Source: Actinobacteria bacterium 13_1_20CM_4_69_9 (GTDB taxonomy: Bacteria > Actinomycetota > Thermoleophilia > Gaiellales > Gaiellaceae). Taken from it: a stretch of DNA of 36,744 nt. Below are positions 17,428-26,082 of the stretch, one piece after another. Positions within the stretch are counted from its first letter, which is position 1, and the number at the start of each line of letters is the position of its first letter. Below the pieces are notes generated by a model that was not told the DNA's origin, did not search any database, and saw only the letters and a program-made list of their open reading frames with translations. The DNA is taken from assembly GCA_001920085.1 (NCBI GenBank), contig MNJC01000071.1, positions 1 to 36,744 on the forward strand, read 5' to 3'. A program made the translations under genes and the position numbers.

Positions 17428-19711
17428 GCACTCCCTCGAACAGGTCGCCGTGCTTGCGGATGCGCTCGCGTACGACCGGCATCGTGAACGAGAGCGGATC
17501 CAGGCCGTCGTTCACCTCGCTCCAGCGTAAGGGCGTCGACACCGGGGCCCCGGGACGCGGCCGCACCGAGTAGACCGAGGCGATCGTCTTGCCCTCCCCG
17601 TTCTGGTTCGAGTCGATCAGGACGCCGCGCCGCTTCGACTTCGTCCACTCGGTCGTCGCCAGTCCACGGTTCGTGCGTGCGATCGCGCCGGCGACGATCT
17701 CGGCGAACTGGCGCGTGTCGTCGTACGTGTAGCGCCGCTCGACCGGGACGAGGACGTGCATCCCCTCGGCGCTCGACGTCTTCGGATAGCCGACGAGCCC
17801 GAACGCGTCGAGCGCTTGCTTCACGAGCAGCGCCACCTGCACCGTCTCCCGGAAACCGACGTCCGGTGACGGGTCGAGGTCGAAGAGGACGAAGTCCGGA
17901 CGGTCGGGCTTGTCGACGCGCGAATACCACGCGTTCATGTCGATGCAGCCCATGTTGACCATCCAGAGCAGCGCGAGCTCGTCGTTGACGAGCGGGAAGT
18001 TCACCCACTTCCTCCTGCGCGGCGACTCGCGCGTCGAGACGAGCGCACGATACGTCGGGATCCAGTCAGGCATGTGCGAGGGCGCGTCCTTCTGGAAGAA
18101 GCGCCCCGCCTCGATCCCGTCCGGCCAGCGCACCATCGTGAACGGACGGTCGCGCAGATGCGGGAGCAGCACCGGCGCGACGGCGCGGTAGTACTCGAGC
18201 AGATCTCCCTTCGTGATGCCCTCGACCGGGAAGAAGACCTTGTCGAGGTTCGAGAGCTTCAACTCGCGCGAGCCCTTGACGATCCGGTCGGCGATCGCGA
18301 CCTCACGGCGCACCTCTTCCGCTGCCTTGTCCTCGCGAAGCCCCTTGTACGACGGGGCGCGCAGCCGGCCGTCGTGCGTCCATTCCGCGAACTCGACCTC
18401 ACAGACGAGCTTCGGCTCGACCCAGATCACATCGCTCTTGCGGACCTTGGGCATCTTCGGCACCTCGCGGAACGGCGACGTGTCGCGCCTGAGCGGACGC
18501 AGCTTGTCGAGCAGCTTGTCGATCTCCTTGCTGTTGAAGCCCGTGCCGACGTTGCCGACGTAGACGAGCTCGTCGCCCTCGTACACGCCGAGCACGAGCG
18601 AGCCGAAGCTGGACGCGCGCCGGCCGGTGCCCTTCGTGTAGCCGGCGATGACGAACTCCTGCTCGCCGTGCGTCTTGATCTTCAGCCAGTCGCGCGTGCG
18701 CTTGCCCTGCACGTACCGCGAGTCGAGGCGCTTGGCCATGATCCCCTCGAGGTGCTGCTCGGTGGCGGCCTGCAGCAGCGCGTTGCCGTCGTCGAACGTC
18801 TCGGACAGGCGCACCGTGCGGTTGCGCTTGTCGAGCAGCGACTCGAGGCGCTTGCGACGGTCGACGAGCGGTAGGTCGACGAGCGGCTCGCCCTCGATCT
18901 CGAGCACGTCGAAGACGTAGTAGACGATCGGCGTGCCGGACTTGCCCTGCTGCATCGCCGAAAAGCTCGAGCGGCCCGTGTCGTCGAGGGCGCAAACCTC
19001 ACCGTCGAGCACGCAGTCCGGCGTCTTGACCGCCTTCGCGATCTCCTTCGCCACGTGCTCGAAGCGCGCGGTGAGGTCGTTGCCGTTGCGACTCGTCAGC
19101 TCCGTCTCGCTCTGCGACACGGTCGCGATTGCGCGATAGCCGTCCCACTTGACCTCGAACTCCCACCCCGTCCCGCGCGGAACCTCGTCCGTGAGCGTCG
19201 CGAGCATCGGCAGGTACCGCTTTGTCGGCCGCCCCGCCGGCTTGGCGTCGTCCTTCTTCCTGAGCAGCAGCCAGTTCTTCTCGTCGCCGCTCAAGTGCGC
19301 CGGGATGAGCGCCCAGGTGCCGTCGAGCCGCTCGCCCTTCAGCCGCACGGTCAGACCGCCGTTCTTCTTCTCCTCCACGAGCTCGTACGTCCCGTGGTCC
19401 CAGATCTCGACCGTGCCGGCGCCGTACTGGCCCGCGGGGATCTCGCCCTCGAAGGTCGCGTAGTCGAGTGGATGGTCCTCGACGTGGACGGCCAGGGCCT
19501 GCTGACCGGGCTCGAGCGGAACGCCCTTCGGCACCGCCCAGCTCGCGAGCGCGCCGTTTCGCTCGAGGCGGAAGTCGTAGTGCAGGCGCCGGGCGTCGTG
19601 GCGCTGGACCACGAAGATGGGCGCCTTCGCCTCATCCTGCTTCGCCCCGAACGGCTCCGGTGTCTTCTTCGGATCCCGCTTGCGCCGATATTCGGAGAGC
19701 TTCTGGGCCAT
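17381..19711 (-). CDS. ligD: Multifunctional NHEJ DNA ligase LigD (3'-phosphoesterase - ligase - polymerase order)
   Basis: N-term FVVQRHDARRLHYDFRLERNGALASWAVPKG (PE); MLATLTDEVPRGTGWEFEVKWDGYRAIA (ligase); LSNLDKVFFPVEGITKGDLLEYYRAVAPVLLPHLRDRPFTMVRWPDG...VLFDLDPSPDVGF (polymerase). Confidence 0.95.
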   Translation of the reverse strand: MAQKLSEYRRKRDPKKTPEPFGAKQDEAKAPIFVVQRHDARRLHYDFRLERNGALASWAVPKGVPLEPGQQALAVHVEDHPLDYATFEGEIPAGQYGAGTVEIWDHGTYELVEEKKNGGLTVRLKGERLDGTWALIPAHLSGDEKNWLLLRKKDDAKPAGRPTKRYLPMLATLTDEVPRGTGWEFEVKWDGYRAIATVSQSETELTSRNGNDLTARFEHVAKEIAKAVKTPDCVLDGEVCALDDTGRSSFSAMQQGKSGTPIVYYVFDVLEIEGEPLVDLPLVDRRKRLESLLDKRNRTVRLSETFDDGNALLQAATEQHLEGIMAKRLDSRYVQGKRTRDWLKIKTHGEQEFVIAGYTKGTGRRASSFGSLVLGVYEGDELVYVGNVGTGFNSKEIDKLLDKLRPLRRDTSPFREVPKMPKVRKSDVIWVEPKLVCEVEFAEWTHDGRLRAPSYKGLREDKAAEEVRREVAIADRIVKGSRELKLSNLDKVFFPVEGITKGDLLEYYRAVAPVLLPHLRDRPFTMVRWPDGIEAGRFFQKDAPSHMPDWIPTYRALVSTRESPRRRKWVNFPLVNDELALLWMVNMGCIDMNAWYSRVDKPDRPDFVLFDLDPSPDVGFRETVQVALLVKQALDAFGLVGYPKTSSAEGMHVLVPVERRYTYDDTRQFAEIVAGAIARTNRGLATTEWTKSKRRGVLIDSNQNGEGKTIASVYSVRPRPGAPVSTPLRWSEVNDGLDPLSFTMPVVRERIRKHGDLFEGVLTTRQRLTDALKALG

Positions 19712-19833
19712 CTCAGCAGAGCTTTGCCGATTACCGGCGGCCTGGGCGTTTCAACTCTCCGCCGATCGGCTAAGCGTTACTTCAAAGGAGGGCTGATGTC
19801 CTCCAAAAAGCTTCTCCACCCAGCGGGGGGGTC

Positions 19834-19865
19834 GACTCTTCGGGCCGGATTTCCGGCCCGAAGTC
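19834..19865. repeat. GC-rich inverted repeat/hairpin in ligD-accA intergenic region
   Basis: TTCGGGCCGG-ATTT-CCGGCCCGAA perfect arms; no T-tract for an intrinsic terminator. Confidence 0.55.
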
Positions 19866-19899
19866 GTTCCGGGGTCGGGGGAAAAGGCTGTGGATATTG

Positions 19900-19920
19900 T
19901 GGAGAGGTGTCACCTGTCCA
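19900..19920. promoter_or_regulatory. 21-bp near-perfect odd palindrome, candidate operator upstream of ligD
   Basis: TGGAGAGGTG-T-CACCTGTCCA; arms match at 9 of 10 positions. Confidence 0.45.
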
Positions 19921-19981
19921 TGCTCCAAAACTACCGAAAGCTCCGCGAAGCTTCCGCACTATCCACAGGTCGGCCGTTGGC

Positions 19982-20914
19982 TCAGGCGTAAACGCCGAGG
20001 GAGCGAAACTTGGCTCGCCGCCTGCGCTTGAGGTCGTCCGCCGGCACCGATTCGAGCTCTTCGAGCGCTTCCTCCAGCGATTCCCCCAGCAGCTTGGCGG
20101 ACTGGTCCGGATCGGTGTGGGCGCCGCCCTCCGGCTCGGGCACAATGCCGTCGATCACGCCCAACTCGAGGCAGTGCACCGCGTCGGGCTTGAACGCCGC
20201 CGCCGCCTTCTTGGCCTCGGCCGCATCCCGCCAGAGAATCGCGGCGCAGCCCTCCGGCGAGATGACGGTGTAGATCGCGTTCTCCTGCATCAGCACCTTG
20301 TCGGCGAGCGCCGTGGCGATCGCCCCGCCCGACCCGCCTTCACCGATGACGCACGCCACCGTCGGCACGTCCAGCCTCGACATCAGCGCCTGCGCGCGCG
20401 CGATGGCGCCTCCCTGGCCGTGCTGCTCGGCGGCGACGCCCGGATACGCACCGGGAATGTCGACGAGGCTGACGAGCGGGAAGCGGTGGCGGTCCGCAAG
20501 CTCCATCAGGCGCATCGCCTTGCGGTAGCCCTCCGGGTACGCCATGCCGAAGTTGCGGTGCGTGCGCTCTTTGATGTCCCGGCCTTTCTGGTTCCCGAGC
20601 AGGGCGATCGTGCGACCGTTGAACTTGCCGAGCCCGACCACGAGCGCCGCGTCGTCGGCGCGGCCGCGATCACCGTGGAGCTCGACCCAGTCGTCGAGCA
20701 GCCGCTCGACGTAGTCGAGCGTGTACGGGCGATCCTGGTGCCGCGCGAGCTCGACGGAGCGCCAGATCTCCTCGTCCGTCGGCGCGGTCTGGATGCGGTC
20801 GAGCTGGCGCTGCAGCTTCTCTAGCTCGCCCGACAGGCGCACCCCGCCGAGCAGGTTGAGGCTGCGCAGCCGCGTCAGCCGGTCGCGGAGATGGAGCTCG
20901 TGGTCAGTCGCCAT
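19982..20914 (-). CDS. accA: Acetyl-CoA carboxylase carboxyltransferase subunit alpha
   Basis: RLTRLRSLNLLGGVRLSGELEKLQRQL...VELARHQDRPYTLDYVERLLDDWVELHGDRGRADDAALVVGLGKFNGRTIALLGNQKGRDIKERTHRNFGMAYPEGYRKAMRLMELADRHRFPLVSLVDIPGAYPGVAAEQHGQGGAIA. Confidence 0.96.
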   Translation of the reverse strand: MATDHELHLRDRLTRLRSLNLLGGVRLSGELEKLQRQLDRIQTAPTDEEIWRSVELARHQDRPYTLDYVERLLDDWVELHGDRGRADDAALVVGLGKFNGRTIALLGNQKGRDIKERTHRNFGMAYPEGYRKAMRLMELADRHRFPLVSLVDIPGAYPGVAAEQHGQGGAIARAQALMSRLDVPTVACVIGEGGSGGAIATALADKVLMQENAIYTVISPEGCAAILWRDAAEAKKAAAAFKPDAVHCLELGVIDGIVPEPEGGAHTDPDQSAKLLGESLEEALEELESVPADDLKRRRRAKFRSLGVYA

Positions 20915-21749
20915 TGCGCGCGAAGAGGCGAAGGAGCCGGGACACGTACGGCTTGAGCTCGGGTCGCGGGACGATCGCGTCGATGTGGCCGAAGCGAAGG
21001 TTCTGCTCCGCGAGCCCGAAGTCCTCGGGGAGCTTCTCGCGCGTCGTCTGCTGAACGACGCGCGGGCCGGTGAAGGCCACCAGGGCGCCGGGCTCCGCGA
21101 CGATCACGTCGCCGAGGCTCGCGAAGCTCGCGAGCACGCCGGCGGTCGTCGGATGCGTCATAACGCTGATCAGCGCCTGGCCGGCGTCGTGGAGGTCCTC
21201 GACGGCGCAGACGGTCTTCGGCAACTGCATCAGCGACAGGATCCCTTCCTGCATCCGCGCCCCGCCCGACGCCGTGACCGACACGAGCGGAACGCCGCGC
21301 TCGGCCGCGCTGTCGCAGGCGCGCGAGAACTTCTCGCCGACGACGCTCCCCATCGAGCCGCCCATGAAGGAGAAATCCATGACGGCGAGCTCGCAGGACG
21401 TCCCCTCGATCGAGGCGTGGCCGATCACCATCGCCTCGCCGAGCCCGGTCTTCATCTCCGCTTCCGCAAGGCGCTCGGTGTACGGGCGCAGGTCGAAGAA
21501 TTGCAGCGGGTCTTCGGAGCGCAGCTCGGCCGCCTCCTCGACGAACGTCCCCTGGTCCACGAGCGATGCGACTCGCGCGCGCGCGCGCATCGGGAAGTGG
21601 TGGCCGCAGTGCGGACAGACCCAGAGCGCCGCCTCGAGCTCGTCGTCCCGGTAGTGCGACTGGCACTCGGGGCACGTGTTCGGATGTTGTTTGCCCGGCG
21701 GCTCTGGGACGTTCCGGTGCTCGATGGAGACGTCGATCCGGGAAGACAT
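20904..21749 (-). CDS. accD: Acetyl-CoA carboxylase carboxyltransferase subunit beta
   Basis: CPECQSHYRDDELEAALWVCPHCGHHFPMRARARVASLVDQGTF...ASIEGTSCELAVMDFSFMGGSMGSVVGEKFSRA...VSVTASGGARMQEGILSLMQLPKT; zinc ribbon and AccD core. Confidence 0.96.
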   Translation of the reverse strand: MSSRIDVSIEHRNVPEPPGKQHPNTCPECQSHYRDDELEAALWVCPHCGHHFPMRARARVASLVDQGTFVEEAAELRSEDPLQFFDLRPYTERLAEAEMKTGLGEAMVIGHASIEGTSCELAVMDFSFMGGSMGSVVGEKFSRACDSAAERGVPLVSVTASGGARMQEGILSLMQLPKTVCAVEDLHDAGQALISVMTHPTTAGVLASFASLGDVIVAEPGALVAFTGPRVVQQTTREKLPEDFGLAEQNLRFGHIDAIVPRPELKPYVSRLLRLFARNGD

Positions 21750-21787
21750 GAACTGTCGAGTTTAGACTCGCCCCACCGCCGGCCCAG

Positions 21788-22564
21788 TTACAGCCCGAGG
21801 GCGGCGGCGAAGGCCGCGAGCGGCTCGATGTTCGACGGCTCGAAGGTCAGCCCTGTGAACCCGGCCCCGAGCACCTTCGTGCGGCCGGCCACGTCGCCGA
21901 GAATCCGCTCGATCTCGGCGCGGGAAGGGCCTCCGGGCTCCGGCATGAAGACCGACATCTCCGACGGCTCGAGCACGTCGACGTCGAGGGCCACGTACGT
22001 GCAGCCGACGCCGTCGAGCGCCTGCGCAACGCCCTCCTCGCCGATGTGAAGCCCGCTCGCACGGATGAACTCCTCCTCGGGCGGGTCGAGGTTCCGCGCA
22101 CCGACGAGCGCGACGTCGGAGGCCTCGACGGCGCCCGAGTCGAGCAGCATCCGGAGCGGCATTCCCCACTGGTTCCCGGACGGCGAGCTCTCCGGCGTGT
22201 TCAGGTCGCCGTGGGCGTCGAGCCAGACGAGAGCGATCCGTCCCTGGCGGGCTGAGAGCCCTTCGATCGCGCCGACGTGCGAGCAGCAGTCGCCGCCGAG
22301 CACGAGCGGTCGCTCGGGAAGGTCGGCGGCGAGCGCGAGGTTCTGCTCCTCGAGCGTCTCCGCCTCCACGATCCCGGCCTCCGGGAACGGCACCTCCAGC
22401 CACGCAGACTCGGCCATCGCCTCGCCGCCGTCGCCCCAGGCCTGCGGCACGCGCACCAGGCCCGAGTGGAAGACGCGGCCGCACGAATGGCACTCGTAGT
22501 CCGGACCGATGGCGACGGCCGTGTAGGTCTTGCACTCCGGGCACTTCGCGCGCAGCCGGCTCAT
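21788..22564 (-). CDS. Arginase/agmatinase-family protein with N-terminal zinc ribbon
   Basis: N-term CPECKTYTAVAIGPDYECHSC zinc ribbon; core VLGGDCCSHVGAIEGL...VWLDAHGDLNTPESSPSGNQWGMPLRML...YVALDVDVLEPSEMSVFMPEPGG...GFTGLTFEPSNIEPLAAF. Confidence 0.88.
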   Translation of the reverse strand: MSRLRAKCPECKTYTAVAIGPDYECHSCGRVFHSGLVRVPQAWGDGGEAMAESAWLEVPFPEAGIVEAETLEEQNLALAADLPERPLVLGGDCCSHVGAIEGLSARQGRIALVWLDAHGDLNTPESSPSGNQWGMPLRMLLDSGAVEASDVALVGARNLDPPEEEFIRASGLHIGEEGVAQALDGVGCTYVALDVDVLEPSEMSVFMPEPGGPSRAEIERILGDVAGRTKVLGAGFTGLTFEPSNIEPLAAFAAALGL

Positions 22565-23478
22565 CGCAGCTCCTTACCGTACGCGACCGCCTCGAAGGCG
22601 ACCTGCATGCCGGCGCGCTCGTACAACCGGGTCGCACCGGTGGGATTCTCGGCATCGACGCCGAGCGCCACACGCCGCTTCCCGCGGCGGTAGAACTCGC
22701 CGAACGCGTGCTGGAGGAGCGCGAGCGCGATCCCGCGCTTGCGCCACGGCTTGCGCACGCCGAGCGCCCCGACGAAGCCTGCGCCCGACCGGTCCGGCTC
22801 GTTGCGCATCACGGCGGCGATCTCTTCACCGTCGCGCACGACGAACCACAGCGTCGGATCGAAGTCGGGATCCTGCACGAGCCGTAGCTCGCGCCACTGG
22901 TCGAACGGCATCGCGACGAAGTTCCACTCATCCTCGAATGCCTCGATCAGCGCATCGTGGAACGCCCTCGCCTCCCCCGGCTCGAACGTCTCGAGCTTCA
23001 GCCCGTCGGGAAGCCGTGCGGGCAGCGGCGCTTCTTCCAGCTCGATCATCATCCGGTAATAGCGGCGCAGCTCGCGCATGCCGAATTGCTCGAAGAGACG
23101 ATGCGCGCGGTCGTCCGCGGCCAACGAGAACGTCTGGAGCTTCGGCTTTCGGAGCTCGCCGGCGCGATTCTCGCCTCGCGCAAGGAGCCAGGCGCCGAGC
23201 CCGCGACCCTGATGATCCGGGTGGACGAAGCCGTCGAGCTCGAAGTTGTCGCCGTGAGCGAAACCGGCGGCGTACGCGACGATCGATTCCTCGTCGTGCA
23301 GCACCCATGAGCTGTGCTCGAGGTCCATCAGCCGCCACCAGCCGAGCAACTCGGGTACCGACGACTCGGACCAGCCCTGCACCGCGACGTCGGCGGCGGT
23401 GATCAGCTCGTCGATCGCCGGCGCGTCGTCGACGGTCGCGCGGCGGGCTCCGAGGCCGTCAGGCGGGGGCGAGCTCAT
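22561..23478 (-). CDS. Tandem GNAT-domain acetyltransferase
   Basis: GLGARRATVDDAPAIDELITAADVAVQGW...ELDGFVHPDHQGRGLGAWLLARGENRAGE... and second half LETFEPGEARAFHDALIEAFEDEW...VGALGVRKPWRKRGIALALLQHAFGEFYRRGKRRVALGVDAENPTGATRLYERAGMQV. Confidence 0.88.
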   Translation of the reverse strand: MSSPPPDGLGARRATVDDAPAIDELITAADVAVQGWSESSVPELLGWWRLMDLEHSSWVLHDEESIVAYAAGFAHGDNFELDGFVHPDHQGRGLGAWLLARGENRAGELRKPKLQTFSLAADDRAHRLFEQFGMRELRRYYRMMIELEEAPLPARLPDGLKLETFEPGEARAFHDALIEAFEDEWNFVAMPFDQWRELRLVQDPDFDPTLWFVVRDGEEIAAVMRNEPDRSGAGFVGALGVRKPWRKRGIALALLQHAFGEFYRRGKRRVALGVDAENPTGATRLYERAGMQVAFEAVAYGKELR

Positions 23479-24088
23479 CCAGCGTGTCGGGCAGGCGCGA
23501 CAGGTCCGGCAGCTCGCGCGTCGGCGCAGGCTCTCCGCCCTCGCCGTACCGGTTGATCCAGACCGTGCGGAGGCCGAGCGCGGTCGCGGGCACGACGTCG
23601 TGGAAATGGCTCTGAGCCACGTGCACGTGCCGCTCGCGCGGAACGTCGATCCGTTGGAAGAAGTGCTCCCAGTGCTCGCTCGCCGGCTTGTACGAGCCGA
23701 TCTCGGACGCGACGATCGCGAGCTCGAAGGGCACGCCGATCCGCGCCATCGACGCGTCGATGAAGTCGCGATCGGTGTTCGAGAGGATCGCGAGCTTCCA
23801 CCCGCGCGACCGCGCGTCCTCGAGCGACGCACGGACCTCGGGGAAGGGCTCCCACGACGGCAGCAAGCGGGCGAGCCTTTCTCCGTCGTCGATGCCGAGC
23901 CTCCGAGCGGCCTCTGTCATGACGTCGCGGTACGAGCGGTCGGGATTCTCCGCCTGCACCTCTGGCTCGACCTCGTGATAACGCCCGAGCAGCTCGTCGC
24001 TCCCGAGCGCACGGCGAAGCCCGCCGTTCCAGTCGATCAGCGTGCCGTAGCAGTCGAATGTCGCCCAGCGGTCTTGTCCGGAGACCAC
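23459..24088 (-). CDS. HAD-superfamily hydrolase, haloacid dehalogenase type II-like
   Basis: WATFDCYGTLIDWNGGLRRAL...YHEVEPEVQAENPDRSYRDVMTEAARRLGI...ILSNTDRDFIDASMARIGVPFELAIVASEIGSYKPASEHWEHFF...HVAQSHFHDVVPATALGLRTVWINRYGE. Confidence 0.9.
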   Translation of the reverse strand: MVSGQDRWATFDCYGTLIDWNGGLRRALGSDELLGRYHEVEPEVQAENPDRSYRDVMTEAARRLGIDDGERLARLLPSWEPFPEVRASLEDARSRGWKLAILSNTDRDFIDASMARIGVPFELAIVASEIGSYKPASEHWEHFFQRIDVPRERHVHVAQSHFHDVVPATALGLRTVWINRYGEGGEPAPTRELPDLSRLPDTLDELAPA

Positions 24089-24097
24089 GGCCGCGAG

Positions 24098-25351
24098 CTA
24101 TTCGTCGAAACGCTTGAGGACGATCGACGCGTTGTGACCACCGAAGCCGAAAGAGTTGGACACGCCGACCCGCACGTCCGCGTCGCGCGACTCGTTCGGG
24201 ATGTAGTCGAGGTCGCACTCGGGGTCCGGCACCTCGTAGTTGATCGTCGGCGGGAGCTTCCCGTCGCGGATCGCGAGCGTCGTGAAGATCGCCTCGACCG
24301 CGCCGCCGGCACCGAGGCAGTGCCCCGTTGCGCCCTTGGTCGAGGAGATCGGCGTCTTGCCCGCCTTCTCCTCGCCGATCGCGAGCTTGATCACCCGCGT
24401 CTCGGCGGCATCGCCGAGGGGCGTCGACGTGCCGTGCGCGTTGATGTAGTCGATCTCCTCCGGCTCGATCCCCGCATCGCCGAACGCCATCTTCATTGCG
24501 CGCGCAGGATTGGTGCCGGTCGGGTCGGGCTCGGTCACGTGCTTCGCGTCGGACGACAGGCCGTAGCCTGCGAGCTCTGCGTAGACCTTCGCCCCGCGTG
24601 CGCGCGCATGCTCGAGCTCCTCGAGCACGACGACCGCGCCTGCCTCGCCCATGACGAAGCCGTCGCGACCGGCATCGAACGGCCGGCTCGCCCGCTTCGG
24701 GTCGTCGTTGCGTCGGGAAAGCGCACGCATCGCAGCGAAGCCCGCAATGCCGACCTGGTTGATCGCAGACTCGGTGCCGCCGCACAACATGACGTCGGCG
24801 CGACCGAGGCGGATGTCGTCGAGCCCTTGGCCGATCGCCATGTTCGACGCCGCACATGCTGTGCACTCCGACGACAACGGGCCGCGCGTGCCGAGCTCCA
24901 TCGAGACCCAGCCGGCGCCCATGTTCGGGATGATGCAGGGGATCGCGAACGGGTTGACGCGGTCGGGCCCGCGCTCCTTCAGCGTGTCGTAGCAGTCCTG
25001 GAACGACTTGATCCCGCCGATGCCCGTGGCGATCGAGGCGCCGATCCGGTCGGCCTCGGCCGCGATGTCGATGCCCGCGTCGGCCTCGGCCTGGCGCGCG
25101 GCGGCGAGGATCAGCTGCGCGAAACGGTCCATGCGCCTGGCCTGCTTGCGGTCGATGTACCGGGCGGGGTCGAAGTCCTTCACCTCGCAGGCGAAGTGGA
25201 CGAAGTAGTCGGACGAGTCGAACTGCGTGATCTCGGCGGCGCCGGACTCGCCGGCGAGCAAGTTCTTCCAGGTCGTCTCGACGTCGTTTCCGAGCGGGGT
25301 GACGGCACCCATGCCCGTGATCACGACTCTGCGCCGGCCGTTCTGTGACAT
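24098..25351 (-). CDS. fabF: 3-oxoacyl-ACP synthase II (KAS II)
   Basis: RRVVITGMGAVTPLGNDVETTWKNLLAGESG...STACAASNMAIGQ-type active site (ECTACAASNMAIGQGLDDIRLGRADVMLCGGTESAI)...INAHGTSTPLGDAAETRVIK...SSTKGATGHCLGAGGAVEAIF...NSFGFGGHNASIVLKR. Confidence 0.96.
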   Translation of the reverse strand: MSQNGRRRVVITGMGAVTPLGNDVETTWKNLLAGESGAAEITQFDSSDYFVHFACEVKDFDPARYIDRKQARRMDRFAQLILAAARQAEADAGIDIAAEADRIGASIATGIGGIKSFQDCYDTLKERGPDRVNPFAIPCIIPNMGAGWVSMELGTRGPLSSECTACAASNMAIGQGLDDIRLGRADVMLCGGTESAINQVGIAGFAAMRALSRRNDDPKRASRPFDAGRDGFVMGEAGAVVVLEELEHARARGAKVYAELAGYGLSSDAKHVTEPDPTGTNPARAMKMAFGDAGIEPEEIDYINAHGTSTPLGDAAETRVIKLAIGEEKAGKTPISSTKGATGHCLGAGGAVEAIFTTLAIRDGKLPPTINYEVPDPECDLDYIPNESRDADVRVGVSNSFGFGGHNASIVLKRFDE

Positions 25352-26082
25352 CACATCCCCAGTCCGCCGTCGACGAGCAGCACTTCACCGGTGATGAAGG
25401 CGGCCTCGTCGGAGGAGAGAAACCGTACCGCGCCGGCAACGTCCTGCGGCGTGCCGAAACGGCCGAGCGGCGTGTTGGCGAGCATGAGCTGTTTCATCTC
25501 GTCGGCGATCACCTCCGTCAGACGCGTGTCGACGTACCCGGGTGCGACGACGTTTGCACGCACGCCGCGATTGCCGAGCTCACGCGCGAGCGCCTTGGTG
25601 AAGCCGATGATGCCCGCCTTCGACGCGGAGTAGTTCGTCTGGCCAGGATTCCCGTGCAGGCCGACGATGCTGGAGATGTTCACGATCGAGCCGCTGCGGC
25701 GCTTCATCATCCCGCGCGCCGCCGCGCGGCAGGTGTGGAAGACACCGCCGAGGTTCGTCGCGATGACGTCGCTCCAGTCGTCGTCCGGCATGCGTGCGAG
25801 GAGCCCGTCGCGCGTGATCCCGGCGTTGTTGACGAGGATGTCGAGCTCGCCCGCTGCATCCACGAGCGCCTTGGCCTCGTCGGCGTCGGCAACGTCGGCA
25901 TGGACCGCCTTCGCACCCGCCTCCCGTGCGACGGCTTCGGCCTCGTCCTTGCCCGACCGGTAGCTCAGGGTCACGGTCGCACCCGCGCCTGCCAGCTCCA
26001 GCGCGATGGCGCGGCCGATCCCACGCGAGCCTCCCGTGACGAGGGCGGTCTTGCCCTCGAGCGACGCGAAGGGGTCAGGCAG
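25351..26082 (-). CDS. fabG: 3-oxoacyl-ACP reductase (candidate CTG start overlapping fabD stop)
   Basis: From CTG 26082: LPDPFASLEGKTALVTGGSRGIGRAIALELAGAGATVTLSYRSGKDEAEA...ILVNNAGITRDGLLARMPDDDWSDVIATNLGGVFHTCRAAARGMMKRRSGSIVNISSIVGLHGNPGQTNYSASKAGIIGFTKALARELGNRGVRANVVAPGYVDT. ORF track start (25974) would delete the TGGSRGIG motif. Confidence 0.94.
   Translation of the reverse strand: MPDPFASLEGKTALVTGGSRGIGRAIALELAGAGATVTLSYRSGKDEAEAVAREAGAKAVHADVADADEAKALVDAAGELDILVNNAGITRDGLLARMPDDDWSDVIATNLGGVFHTCRAAARGMMKRRSGSIVNISSIVGLHGNPGQTNYSASKAGIIGFTKALARELGNRGVRANVVAPGYVDTRLTEVIADEMKQLMLANTPLGRFGTPQDVAGAVRFLSSDEAAFITGEVLLVDGGLGM

Noticed and set aside
19834-19865. Hairpin as intrinsic terminator for accA
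   Set aside because: Strong GC stem but no U-tract on either strand.
19712-19981. Possible replication origin because of DnaA-like boxes and lower GC
   Set aside because: Only two imperfect boxes, no AT-rich unwinding region, no dnaA/dnaN context.
19796-20824. ATG at 19796 preceded by a strong SD (AAAGGAGGgctgATG), reading MSSKKLLHPAGGSTLRAGF...CGYCGEV...
   Set aside because: Third-position GC looks too low for a gene of this genome and the frame continues antisense through accA; could be a leader peptide but unsupported.
23399-25348. 649-aa plus-strand ORF opposite HAD/fabF
   Set aside because: Shadow ORF of high-GC coding sequence; no recognisable domain.
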